Below, piece after piece: positions 39,235-47,986 of a DNA stretch of 64,000 nt (within the stretch, counting starts at the first letter, position 1; each line of letters opens with the position of its first letter). The DNA comes from Aquimarina algiphila. GTDB lineage: Bacteria; Bacteroidota; Bacteroidia; Flavobacteriales; Flavobacteriaceae. The stretch is taken from NCBI RefSeq assembly GCF_007489275.1, contig NZ_VLNR01000009.1:1-64000 (forward strand), in the 5' to 3' direction. The position numbers and the translations under genes are program-made. The notes under the pieces were generated by a model, which saw only the letters and a list, made by a program, of their open reading frames with translations, made no database searches and was not told the origin of the DNA.

Positions 39235-40590
39235 TTAAAGGCTGATATCGTATTGCTTTAATTTATTGTATAAAGTTTTACGATCTATTGAAAGCATTCT
39301 TGCTGCTTTAGCTTTATTTCCATTAGCCTTCTCCAAAGCATCCAGGATAAGTTCTTGTTCATTTTGATTTTTGAATAGCCCATAGGTCTGTTTTGCATTA
39401 TGAGAAGCATAAGCTATATCGTTTGGTAAAACATCTAAGGTGATCATGTCACTTTGAGAAAGAAGTACAGAACGTTTTACCATATTTTTTAACTCTCTAA
39501 GATTACCAGGCCAATTATATTTTTTAAAAGCTTCTAGCACTTCATCAGCAAATCCTACTACATGTTTTTCGAGTTCTATATTTGATTCTTCTAGAAAATG
39601 ATTTGCAAAAAGCATTAAATCTTCAATTCTATCTCTTAGCGGTGGCACTTTGATAGAAAACTCATTAAGCCTATGATATAAATCTTCTCTAAACTCTCCT
39701 TCTTTTACAGCATGACTTAAATCTTCATTAGTCGCCACAATAACTCTGATATCCACTTCAATTTCTTTATTACTACCTACTGGTTTTATTTTTCGTTCCT
39801 GAAGAGCCCTAAGCAACTGAACTTGCAACTCATAACTTAAATTACCAATTTCATCCAGAAATAACGTTCCTCCGTTTGCTGCTTCAAAATGCCCTACTTT
39901 ATCATTTACAGCACCCGTAAATGATCCTTTTATATGGCCAAAAAACTCGCTAGAAGCAATTTCTTTAGGAATAGCTCCGCAATCAACAGCAACAAAAGGT
40001 TTTTCTGCTCGCTTACTTGCTTTATGAATACTACTGGCCACATATTCTTTACCTGTACCACTATCACCTATTACCAAAACAGACATACGAGTAGGAGCTA
40101 CCAAAGCAACATATTCATTTAGTTTTTTAGAAGCATCACTTACCCCTCTTACAAAAGAGGAACCTGTAGTTTTTGAAGTTTTGGATATTGTTGTATTCGT
40201 TTCTTTTTCCTTAACTCTAAGATTAACACCATTTCCATGAAGTGCTTTTTCTATAGTATGTAATATAGTATCTGGGTTAAACGGTTTAGAAACATAATCA
40301 AAAGCACCTTGTTTTATTGCATTTACTGCCATATTGATTTCTGCATACCCTGTCATGATAATTACCTGAGTACTCGAATTATGTTTTAAAATTTCATCTA
40401 ATAAAGTAATCCCATCACTATCAGGTAATCGTACATCTGCCAATACAACATCAAAAATCTCTTTTTTAATCTTTGGAATAGCTTCATTTCCCGAAAACGC
40501 AGTAGCAACATCATATTCCTTTTTTTTCAAAAAGGTCTTAAGCATTGTACAAAAGGCCACATCATCTTCTACAATAAGTATCTTAGGCAT
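39235..40590 (-). CDS. Sigma-54-dependent response regulator (NtrC family)
   Basis: 451 residues: receiver (DDVAFC…DVVLADVRLPDSDG, phosphorylated Asp near 53), AAA+ domain with Walker A GDSGTGKE, sigma-54 contact loop GSFTGA (a variant of GAFTGA), Walker B TLFLDEIG, and a C-terminal Fis-type HTH (NKAKAARMLSIDRKTLYNKLKQY). It activates sigma-54 promoters after phosphorylation, probably by the adjacent hybrid kinase. Targets unknown. Confidence 0.94.
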   Translation of the reverse strand: MPKILIVEDDVAFCTMLKTFLKKKEYDVATAFSGNEAIPKIKKEIFDVVLADVRLPDSDGITLLDEILKHNSSTQVIIMTGYAEINMAVNAIKQGAFDYVSKPFNPDTILHTIEKALHGNGVNLRVKEKETNTTISKTSKTTGSSFVRGVSDASKKLNEYVALVAPTRMSVLVIGDSGTGKEYVASSIHKASKRAEKPFVAVDCGAIPKEIASSEFFGHIKGSFTGAVNDKVGHFEAANGGTLFLDEIGNLSYELQVQLLRALQERKIKPVGSNKEIEVDIRVIVATNEDLSHAVKEGEFREDLYHRLNEFSIKVPPLRDRIEDLMLFANHFLEESNIELEKHVVGFADEVLEAFKKYNWPGNLRELKNMVKRSVLLSQSDMITLDVLPNDIAYASHNAKQTYGLFKNQNEQELILDALEKANGNKAKAARMLSIDRKTLYNKLKQYDISL

Positions 40591-40664
40591 ATTTAATAAT
40601 TTATAATCTGAAAAAGCTATTGTATAAAATTACAATTTAAAACACTTAGTTGGAACAAAAACAT

Positions 40665-40699
40665 AAAAAAAGAGACCCTTGGGATTGAGTCTCTTTTTT
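40665..40699 (-). terminator. Terminator between the NtrC-type and PepSY-like genes
   Basis: Stem aaaaagagac / gtctcttttt with a 12-base loop; T-rich on both strands. It ends the PepSY-like gene (minus strand) 60 bases past its stop. Confidence 0.75.
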
Positions 40700-40760
40700 A
40701 GCACTAAACAACTTTATATCGTCCTTGGTTGCAAAACGATATCCTTTTCTACCCCTAGAT

Positions 40761-41096
40761 TTAAGATTTATTGTTTGGCTTTATCCATTCGCCATTAGCG
40801 CTTGCAAATACAACTTTTGTGTTATTCTCCTTGTCTTGCAAAATGATTTTATACGTATTATCTTTTGACATATAAGCTTTTACAATCCTAAGTTCTTCAT
40901 AATCTTTAGCGGCTGATTCCTGAATTGATAATGGCAATTCAACAATATTTATTTCTGTATATTCTTGCTGCTCATATTCATAATCCATATACTCAAAACC
41001 ATCATCAGTAAGAACGGCTAATTCATCCTGTCCTAAAACACCCTGTGCCGAAAAGATACTTACTACAATTGCTACTATCATTGGTAACTTTTTCAT
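40761..41096 (-). CDS. Small secreted protein, PepSY-like
   Basis: 111 residues from the ATG at 41096 (the longer reading from 41165 has no signal-like start). Signal peptide (MKKLPMIVAIVVSIFSAQGVLG), an acidic Tyr-rich segment, then a segment (LPLSIQESAAKDYEELRIVKAYMSKDNTYKIIL…) in the PepSY-like style. Function unknown; periplasmic or secreted. Confidence 0.7.
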   Translation of the reverse strand: MKKLPMIVAIVVSIFSAQGVLGQDELAVLTDDGFEYMDYEYEQQEYTEINIVELPLSIQESAAKDYEELRIVKAYMSKDNTYKIILQDKENNTKVVFASANGEWIKPNNKS

Positions 41097-41296
41097 TGGG
41101 TTAATTGGTAAAATTATTTCTACACTATAGTAAATAGTAATAATTGTTCCAAAAACAGAAACCAATCCAAAAATACGTTAAACAACTACATACCAACCGT
41201 TTAAGTTTTTGTCACGATAAAGAATAAGTGACTAAAAAACGTGGAATCCACATAAAAGTGTAGAAATACTACACGTTTTTTGATATAGGAATAAAT

Positions 41297-41698
41297 TTAC
41301 AAAGGTGGTTTTCTACGATTTGCTTTTTTTAAAGCTTGCTTTTGCTTATTATCCAAACGTTTTCTGATCGCCGCTCTAGAAGGCTTAGTTGGTTTTCTTT
41401 TTTTAGGAATATGAAGACCCGTTTTTAGCATATCCAAAAACCGTTTAATAACTAGTTCTTTATTTCGATGCTGGCTTCTACTCTCACCGCACTGTAATAA
41501 TAGAATCCCTGATTTGGTGAGTCGCGAATCCAATTTCTGAGTTAACACTAGTTTTTCTTCATCGGTTAATCCCATAGAAGCCATAACATCAAAACTGAGT
41601 TCTATTTTTGAAGACACTTTATTTACATGTTGACCTCCTGCTCCAGAACTTCTAACTGCTTTAAATTTTAATTCATTAATTATTACTGAAGTATTCAC
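41297..41698 (-). CDS. arfB: Peptidyl-tRNA hydrolase ArfB
   Basis: Rescues stalled ribosomes without a stop codon. 133 residues: GGQ motif in SSGAGGQHVNKVSSK (residues 16-30) and a long basic C-terminal tail (KKRKPTKPSRAAIRKRLDNKQ…) that enters the mRNA channel. It overlaps the DUF4301 gene by 4 bases, last of the pnuC-nadR-like operon. Confidence 0.93.
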   Translation of the reverse strand: MNTSVIINELKFKAVRSSGAGGQHVNKVSSKIELSFDVMASMGLTDEEKLVLTQKLDSRLTKSGILLLQCGESRSQHRNKELVIKRFLDMLKTGLHIPKKRKPTKPSRAAIRKRLDNKQKQALKKANRRKPPL

Positions 41699-43260
41699 GA
41701 GAAAAGAGTTACCTGATGTGCAGATTTTAATAAGTCATTTACTGTTTTCACTGGGTTAAATGTAGTAAGAGGAACTTCTACAAAAACACTAATCCATTTT
41801 GCCATTGCCCCATTCCACAATCCCGGAAGCTCTAGTGCTTTAAGTATTTTACCATTCATTGTTTTTTGTGTAATAAATCCAGAATCAGGATCTACAAAAT
41901 CAAGTAGATTAAATTTCTCTCCGTGATAATCTCTTACACCGCAGACTAAATCTACCGGGTTAAAATGGGTAGCACTATGTAGAATATCTTCTTGTCTACG
42001 ATCTGCAATATCAATCTGGGGTGCTTCAATAATCTGCAACACTAATCTTCCATTTTCTTGTTTAATCCAAAACGGCCCTCCTCCAGGTTCTCCTTCGTTA
42101 ATTACCATACCACAAACACGAATAGGACGATTTAAAGATTCTCGTAAAAACTGAAGTTTGTATTTATCAGAAAATTTATCAAAATCAAGAGGCAGTCTAA
42201 CATTGAGCTGTTGTACTAGGAACTTTTTAATATCTTTTAATTCTGCCTCTGATGGCTTTTTTTGATCAATCGCATTTAATATTCGAAATACTTCATCCTG
42301 TATTTCAATTAATTTACCAGCCAATACTTTTTTATATCCCGAAACCTCATCCTGGTATTTTCTCACCACTACATTATCTATATTTTTAATATAAATTATA
42401 TCACCGTCTAGATCATTAAGATTTTCTATTAATGCCCCATGTCCTCCTGGCCTAAACAATAATGTCCCATTTTCTGTTCTAAAAGGTTCATTGTCCTCTG
42501 TTACTGCTACGGTATCGGTTTCTGATTTCTGAAATGAGTACGTTATACTAAAATTAGTATTTGTTTTTTCTTCTACTTTTTTCTTTATCCTCTCAAATTC
42601 GCCCTTAAACGCTTCTAAATGTTCTTTAGAAATCGTAAAATGCAATTTTGAATCTCCTTTATCATTTGTATTATACCCAGCTGCCTCATATAAATGTTCT
42701 TCAAAAGAAGTTGCAATACTATCTGTATAGTCATGAAAAGGCAACAAACCTTTAGGAAAACTCCCATAATTTAAGCCTTTTTCTTTTAACATCATTTCAA
42801 CAAATATATACAACTGTCGCCCTTCTGATAACGATTCGAATTTAGGGTATACACTCTTCACTTTTTCCATTACGGGAGTATAAAAAGGAAATTTTTCTAA
42901 CCCAATTAAAAACAATCGTATTGCATTTGCTTTCTCATGGTTTGTATATGAGTTTAAGCTTTCTTTTTCCCAATCATAATTATCCAGAAATCGAAACAAA
43001 TCCTTAAACATTCTCGTAGCAGCTCCTGATGCAGGAACAAATTTTATTGTATCAAGATTAGATAACCTAGAATCGTACAGCTTGGTCAGCTCTGATTGGT
43101 AGTGTTCTGAAAATTTAAGAATCCCATTATCCAAAGTAGCTGCACTTCTTAATGCCACAAAAGGAATTTCGTTCTTAAAAGTTTCTACTTGAGCAAGTAC
43201 CTTTTCAACTGTTAACCCCTTTGATTTGATTAACTTAATATCTTTATCTGTTATATTCAC
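41695..43260 (-). CDS. DUF4301 family protein
   Basis: 521 residues matching DUF4301, with a conserved PASGAATRMFKDLFRF (about residue 76) and GGHGALIENLNDLDGDIIYIKNIDN segments reminiscent of nucleotide sugar or nucleotidyltransferase folds. The function is unknown. It overlaps its upstream neighbour by 17 bases and arfB by 4, so it is translationally coupled to both. Confidence 0.88.
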   Translation of the reverse strand: MNITDKDIKLIKSKGLTVEKVLAQVETFKNEIPFVALRSAATLDNGILKFSEHYQSELTKLYDSRLSNLDTIKFVPASGAATRMFKDLFRFLDNYDWEKESLNSYTNHEKANAIRLFLIGLEKFPFYTPVMEKVKSVYPKFESLSEGRQLYIFVEMMLKEKGLNYGSFPKGLLPFHDYTDSIATSFEEHLYEAAGYNTNDKGDSKLHFTISKEHLEAFKGEFERIKKKVEEKTNTNFSITYSFQKSETDTVAVTEDNEPFRTENGTLLFRPGGHGALIENLNDLDGDIIYIKNIDNVVVRKYQDEVSGYKKVLAGKLIEIQDEVFRILNAIDQKKPSEAELKDIKKFLVQQLNVRLPLDFDKFSDKYKLQFLRESLNRPIRVCGMVINEGEPGGGPFWIKQENGRLVLQIIEAPQIDIADRRQEDILHSATHFNPVDLVCGVRDYHGEKFNLLDFVDPDSGFITQKTMNGKILKALELPGLWNGAMAKWISVFVEVPLTTFNPVKTVNDLLKSAHQVTLFS

Positions 43261-43825
43261 TTTTCTTCTTTATTAATTGGCTAATATTTGTTACTGCTTT
43301 CTCAAAACGAGAATTTTTATCTCCTTTTATGACGATATATGGAAGATTATGCTTATCAAGACATTCTTTAAAGCTTAAAAACATTTCTTCTCGTTGGTGG
43401 GGTTTATCTCTTAGATCATCTGGGGTCCAAGGAACGTCAATATAAGTCAAAAGATACAAATCATAAACATTTTCTAATGAAACTTTATCCAAAACAGGAT
43501 GAACTAAACCATTAAAGTACAGCTCAGAATAGACTTTAGTTTCTAATAGATCAGTATCACAAATCAAAACTTTATTTGCTTTTTTTGCAGCTTCATTCTC
43601 CAGCTTCATTTGACCTTCTGCAATTAACATTAGGTCATCATATGTACAGATTTCTTTAGTCCTATCCCATTTTTCCTGAAGGTATTCTCGAGCATATTCT
43701 GGAATCCACTCGGTATTATAATATTCTGCCAATTGTTTGGCTAGAGTTGTTTTTCCAGTAGATTCAGGACCAAACAGTACTACTTTTATACAATGACTGG
43801 GCTGTTGTCTAAGTTTTTCTTCCAT
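43244..43825 (-). CDS. NadR-like nicotinamide riboside kinase/ATPase
   Basis: 193 residues: P-loop GPESTGKTTLAKQLA (about residue 20), then the NadR kinase signatures EYAREYL and LICDTDLLETKVYSELYFNG, and the DVPWTPDDLRDKPHQR lid. It phosphorylates nicotinamide riboside to NMN by family inference. It lacks the NadR HTH and adenylyltransferase. It overlaps pnuC by 40 bases, so uptake and phosphorylation are coupled. Confidence 0.88.
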   Translation of the reverse strand: MEEKLRQQPSHCIKVVLFGPESTGKTTLAKQLAEYYNTEWIPEYAREYLQEKWDRTKEICTYDDLMLIAEGQMKLENEAAKKANKVLICDTDLLETKVYSELYFNGLVHPVLDKVSLENVYDLYLLTYIDVPWTPDDLRDKPHQREEMFLSFKECLDKHNLPYIVIKGDKNSRFEKAVTNISQLIKKKSEYNR

Positions 43826-44418
43826 TTTAGATATCCAAAAATTGCGATGACAGTAAATAGTAGATATTGAAAACTTGTAAATGTAAATCCTTTATAAAAA
43901 TACAATGGCACTGATATAATATCTCCTACAATCCAAAATATCCAATTTTCAATTTTCCTTCTTGCCATTAACCACATTCCAACAAAGAATATTGCTGTTG
44001 TTAACGTATCTATATAAGCCGTCCAATTATTCCATTTATCAAAAGTAATATATACGATATAGACAAAAAACAAGGTAGTAACAAAAATCAATATTTCTAT
44101 GACCTTTTCTTTAGAAGTTGTTCTTGAAATAGGAGTGACATGGGTTTGATCTACTTTTCTGGTCCAAATATACCATCCATAAACACTCATAACAAAGTAG
44201 TAGGCATTGATCATCATATCTCCCAGCAACGACCATTTTAAAAGCAAGTATACATAAATTGATGTACTTATTATACCTGTTGGATACACCCAAATATTAT
44301 TCGCTCTGGCAAAACTTACACTGAGTAAACCAAAAATTACAGCAATAATCTCTAGAATGATATGTAAATTGGAGTATTCTGAGTACTGTCCAAAGAAAAA
44401 ATCAAAAATGGGGTTCAT
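43786..44418 (-). CDS. pnuC: Nicotinamide riboside transporter PnuC
   Basis: 210 residues with about seven membrane helices and the family C-terminal pattern (ENWIFWIVGDIISVPLYFYKGF…). Uptake through PnuC works by facilitated diffusion with trapping by the adjacent NadR-like kinase. PnuT, the thiamine relative, is also common in this phylum; the NadR-like partner argues for nicotinamide riboside. Confidence 0.87.
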   Translation of the reverse strand: MNPIFDFFFGQYSEYSNLHIILEIIAVIFGLLSVSFARANNIWVYPTGIISTSIYVYLLLKWSLLGDMMINAYYFVMSVYGWYIWTRKVDQTHVTPISRTTSKEKVIEILIFVTTLFFVYIVYITFDKWNNWTAYIDTLTTAIFFVGMWLMARRKIENWIFWIVGDIISVPLYFYKGFTFTSFQYLLFTVIAIFGYLKWKKNLDNSPVIV

Positions 44419-44662
44419 AATCGCTTCTATTACTTTTCACCATTTTCATAAATACCAAAACCTGATCCATATCACCAAATGTTTTTTTAATCTCCTGTGT
44501 CAAAAAAGGCATGACTTTATCGTACTCACCATATATCTGTGTACTTAATGGGTTTTCTAAGATTGTAAATTCTGAAGCCCGTAACTGTTTTATAAAACGA
44601 ATAATATGCTCTTCAAAATCGTTCTGAAGTGGGGTCAGGGTTAGCTCTATTGATACTTGCAT
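44402..44662 (-). CDS. Thiamine-binding protein, MTH1187/YkoF type
   Basis: 86 residues of the small beta-alpha-beta thiamine-binding fold (MQVSIELTLTPLQNDFEEHIIRFIKQLRAS… LSTQIYGEYDKVMPFL). First gene of the overlapping operon with pnuC (17 bases). Family members bind thiamine or HMP; here the role is unclear since no TPP element precedes it. Confidence 0.78.
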   Translation of the reverse strand: MQVSIELTLTPLQNDFEEHIIRFIKQLRASEFTILENPLSTQIYGEYDKVMPFLTQEIKKTFGDMDQVLVFMKMVKSNRSDYEPHF

Positions 44663-44807
44663 GTTATAAAACTGGGATTATGGTTTTAGAAACACGAAGG
44701 TACGTATTGCTTATATTTTAAAGAATGACTTTAGGTATTTTTTTGGTTGTTGTTTTTGTTATGATACACACAAATAGAACCTCTTCAAGTTATTTTCTGT
44801 TTTTAAA

Positions 44808-45446
44808 CTAAATATCAGTAGCGGGTTGGGCATATACGCAAGTAAATCCATCAAATTCTATAAACGACATATCATAATGACTGATACTGTCATTGTAATT
44901 AATCGCCCCATAGATAAATGGATGATCTATGGTAAAAGGGGAAATATAAACATGTTGCTTAAAGCTCAAGCCTGCAGTCCCATATAATTTGTATAAAGAC
45001 TCTTTAGCCCCCCATATAACGGTTAAAGAACGTGTTTTATCTACATCTTCTTCTATATACCCATTTTCAAATTCATTAACGAATTTATGTGCAATTATAT
45101 GAATCTTTTCTCGTTGCTTTTCTATATCTATCCCTACCAGCTTATCACTCACTATAATCCCTGCATAATTAAAAGAATGTGAAATCGAAATATGTTTCCC
45201 ATCCTTAAGATGTGGTTTTCCAAACTCATCATAATACAGATCATGATCAATATAACCAAATACAGCCAATAAATGTCGTACACTCATAAAAGCTCTACGA
45301 TGCATATCAGACTTCATACTATCAACTCTATCCTGACAATGGTCTGTTAATTCTATTCCTTGACTAAGCTGCTCATAAGACTCTTCGATCTTCCAAATCA
45401 ACAGATTAGTACTTTCATCTACTGTTATAGTTTTGTAAAGAGGCAT
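44808..45446 (-). CDS. 4'-phosphopantetheinyl transferase, Sfp type
   Basis: 212 residues. Transfers phosphopantetheine from CoA to carrier proteins. Signature motifs [11 protein letters not shown] (about residue 105) and [12 protein letters not shown] (about 146), with the conserved DxE and K-E-S residues. The acceptor (fatty acid synthase ACP or secondary metabolite carriers) is not in the window. Divergent from ahcY. Confidence 0.93.
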   Translation of the reverse strand: MPLYKTITVDESTNLLIWKIEESYEQLSQGIELTDHCQDRVDSMKSDMHRRAFMSVRHLLAVFGYIDHDLYYDEFGKPHLKDGKHISISHSFNYAGIIVSDKLVGIDIEKQREKIHIIAHKFVNEFENGYIEEDVDKTRSLTVIWGAKESLYKLYGTAGLSFKQHVYISPFTIDHPFIYGAINYNDSISHYDMSFIEFDGFTCVYAQPATDI

Positions 45447-45468
45447 CTAAATTCTTAAAGTTATTATG

Positions 45469-45476
45469 TATCTTTG
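45469..45476 (+). promoter_or_regulatory. ahcY promoter -7 box TATCTTTG
   Basis: Matches TAnnTTTG; no strong -33 TTG at the usual spacing. It gives a 5' leader of about 100 bases before ahcY. Confidence 0.5.
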
Positions 45477-45580
45477 CAAACCGAAAAAAGAAAGTTATAT
45501 CCTTATTTTTTCGAAAAACGAATTTAGAACAATTTAGTGCGAAATACCAAAATGCGCTTCATAAACATAAAATAAAAACT

Positions 45581-46897
45581 ATGAGTACCAAAACAGTACC
45601 TTACGTTCCTTACAAGGTAAAAGACATTTCGTTAGCTGCCTGGGGAAGAAAAGAAATTGAATTAGCAGAAGCAGAAATGCCAGGGCTTATGTCACTTCGT
45701 GAAGAATACAAAGATGAACAACCTCTTAAAGGTGCTCGTATTGCTGGGTGTCTTCATATGACTATCCAAACTGCAGTGTTAATAGAAACACTTCAGGCTC
45801 TTGGTGCAGAAGTAACATGGAGTTCTTGTAATATTTTCTCTACTCAGGATCAAGCTGCAGCTGCTATTGCAGATGCTGGAATCCCGGTATACGCGTGGAA
45901 GGGTATGAATGAAGAAGAGTTTGATTGGTGTATAGAACAAACTTTATTTTTTGGAGAAGATCGTCAGCCTCTAAACATGATTCTTGATGATGGTGGAGAT
46001 CTTACTAATATGGTATTAGATAGATATCCAGAATTAGTAGATGGTATTAAAGGTTTATCTGAAGAGACTACTACTGGTGTTCACCGTCTTTATGAAAGAA
46101 TGAAAAACGGAACGCTACCTATGCCAGCGATTAACGTAAATGACTCGGTAACTAAATCAAAATTTGATAATAAGTATGGATGTCGTGAGAGTGCAGTAGA
46201 TGCTATTCGCCGCGCTACAGATACTATGCTTGCCGGTAAGCGTGTAATCGTATGCGGATATGGAGATGTAGGAAAAGGTACTGCCGCATCTTTTAGAGGA
46301 GCTGGTTCTATTGTAACTGTTACCGAAATTGACCCTATCTGTGCATTACAAGCAGCTATGGACGGTTTTGAAGTTAAAAAAATGGAAACTGTAGTTGGTA
46401 ACGCAGATATCGTAATTACTACAACTGGAAATAAAGATATTATACAAGCACAACATTTCAAAGCTTTAAAAGATAAAGCGATTGTATGTAACATCGGTCA
46501 CTTTGACAATGAGATTGATATGGCTTGGTTAAATGATAACTACGGAAATACCAAAGATGAAATCAAACCTCAAGTTGATAAATATACTATCGATGGAAAA
46601 GATATCATTATTCTTGCTGAAGGACGCTTGGTAAATCTTGGCTGTGCTACTGGACATCCAAGCTTTGTAATGAGTAACTCATTTACAAATCAAACTCTTG
46701 CTCAGATCGAGCTTTGGAAAAATTCTGACAATTACAAGAACGAAGTATACATGTTACCAAAACATCTTGATGAAAAAGTAGCAAAATTACACTTAGCTCG
46801 TCTTGGAGCAGAATTAGAAATCCTAAGACCAGAACAAGCAGAATATATTGGTGTTACGGTTGAAGGACCATTTAAACCAGAATATTACAGGTACTAA
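45581..46897 (+). CDS. ahcY: Adenosylhomocysteinase
   Basis: Hydrolyses S-adenosylhomocysteine to adenosine and homocysteine, restoring SAM-dependent methylation. 438 residues; NAD-binding segment [17 protein letters not shown] (about residue 225), substrate segments and the C-terminal KPEYYRY. Monocistronic with its own terminator. Confidence 0.97.
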   Translation: MSTKTVPYVPYKVKDISLAAWGRKEIELAEAEMPGLMSLREEYKDEQPLKGARIAGCLHMTIQTAVLIETLQALGAEVTWSSCNIFSTQDQAAAAIADAGIPVYAWKGMNEEEFDWCIEQTLFFGEDRQPLNMILDDGGDLTNMVLDRYPELVDGIKGLSEETTTGVHRLYERMKNGTLPMPAINVNDSVTKSKFDNKYGCRESAVDAIRRATDTMLAGKRVIVCGYGDVGKGTAASFRGAGSIVTVTEIDPICALQAAMDGFEVKKMETVVGNADIVITTTGNKDIIQAQHFKALKDKAIVCNIGHFDNEIDMAWLNDNYGNTKDEIKPQVDKYTIDGKDIIILAEGRLVNLGCATGHPSFVMSNSFTNQTLAQIELWKNSDNYKNEVYMLPKHLDEKVAKLHLARLGAELEILRPEQAEYIGVTVEGPFKPEYYRY

Positions 46898-46910
46898 AAA
46901 CTGTATTAAT

Positions 46911-46954
46911 TTATATAAAAGAGCCTCATCAATTGATGAGGCTCTTTTATATAA
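46911..46954. terminator. 44-base perfect palindrome terminator
   Basis: Both 22-base arms are perfectly complementary with almost no loop (center near 46932/46933), flanked by A/T runs. It can stop transcription of both ahcY (plus) and phytase (minus). Confidence 0.9.
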
Positions 46955-46955
46955 A

Positions 46956-47960
46956 TTAAAGACCTAGTTTCTCTAAGTTATAAAAATAAAAATTCTGCTC
47001 ATTATTCATCGCCACAAAAAGCCCTTTACCAAAAGTAGTATTTAACGGCACTGTAGTTACTTCGCAACCATCGGTCTCATTAGTCCCTAGGTTAATGGCT
47101 TTAATAAAGCTATTATCTTTTCTTGAGAACACATTGAACTGCCCTTTTTGTTGATCTGATACGATAAGTACTCCATTCCCTTCGGGTTTACTAGCAATAG
47201 CAATCCCTTCTATATCATCTTCAAAATATTCTCCTCCAAAAAATGCTAATTCATCGTTACCTTTTTTTGGATCTGCATAATACTTTCTAATTCCCACTCC
47301 TTCATCAGCATAATAAACAAAACCTAATTCATCATCCACAGCAATGGCTTCAATCTCTTTTTTGGCACTAAATTTTCCGAATTTTCGAATAAGTTTAGTA
47401 CACACACCCAAGCTATCACTTATAATTTGATATTGGTATAGATATTCATTTTTTGGTCCCGACTTTCTACTTACAATAGCAGAAATACTATGATCTACAG
47501 GGTTTTTATACAATCCTATACCCATTGGCCTCCTTAATTCTAAAGTAGTCTCATCCTCAAATACAGGAAAACCACCATTATCTATCGGTTTCATATCAGG
47601 AACAGAAAAAAGACGAATTCGATTTCGTTCTCTTTCTGTAAAAACAATAATATCAACAGTTACAGAATCATTCAGTTTAAAACCATATTCTAAATCAATA
47701 TTATTGGGATATTTTATGTTCTCGATTACTTTACTCGGAATTATTTTTCCTTCTAAATCAAAAGCATAAATTGCTCCGTCTGTGTCTTTATCAGTTCCGA
47801 AAACAATACTTTTTGAAGCATCTGTAGGATGAATCCAAATTGCAGGATCATCAGTATCATATTGTACTTTCTCTGAAATAATATCAGGATGTACAGGAGG
47901 TAGTTTTTTAGTACAGGAAAATAATAAAATCGCTATTGCAACTATAATTGTATTTTTCAT
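46956..47960 (-). CDS. Beta-propeller phytase lipoprotein
   Basis: 334 residues; lipobox LLFSC at residue 16, then the beta-propeller phytase signatures DTDDPAIWIHP, GTDKDTDGAIYAF and the calcium-binding acidic residues through the blades (DDIEGIAI). It releases phosphate from phytate at the cell surface. It is 26 bases downstream of a TonB receptor gene. Confidence 0.93.
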   Translation of the reverse strand: MKNTIIVAIAILLFSCTKKLPPVHPDIISEKVQYDTDDPAIWIHPTDASKSIVFGTDKDTDGAIYAFDLEGKIIPSKVIENIKYPNNIDLEYGFKLNDSVTVDIIVFTERERNRIRLFSVPDMKPIDNGGFPVFEDETTLELRRPMGIGLYKNPVDHSISAIVSRKSGPKNEYLYQYQIISDSLGVCTKLIRKFGKFSAKKEIEAIAVDDELGFVYYADEGVGIRKYYADPKKGNDELAFFGGEYFEDDIEGIAIASKPEGNGVLIVSDQQKGQFNVFSRKDNSFIKAINLGTNETDGCEVTTVPLNTTFGKGLFVAMNNEQNFYFYNLEKLGL

Positions 47961-47986
47961 CTATTCAAAATTTTATTAAGCCGTTA

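Noticed and set aside
43786..44418. PnuC as a thiamine transporter (PnuT)
   Set aside because: No TPP riboswitch and no thiamine pyrophosphokinase nearby, whereas a NadR-like kinase overlaps it; kept as a low-probability alternative.
44663..44807. TPP riboswitch before the thiamine-binding protein gene
   Set aside because: No CTGAGA or GAACCTG sequences on either strand, so the operon is not TPP-controlled through this element.
45477..45580. Possible SAH riboswitch in the ahcY leader
   Set aside because: The 100-base leader lacks any recognisable SAH or SAM aptamer sequence; it is AT-rich with no conserved stems.
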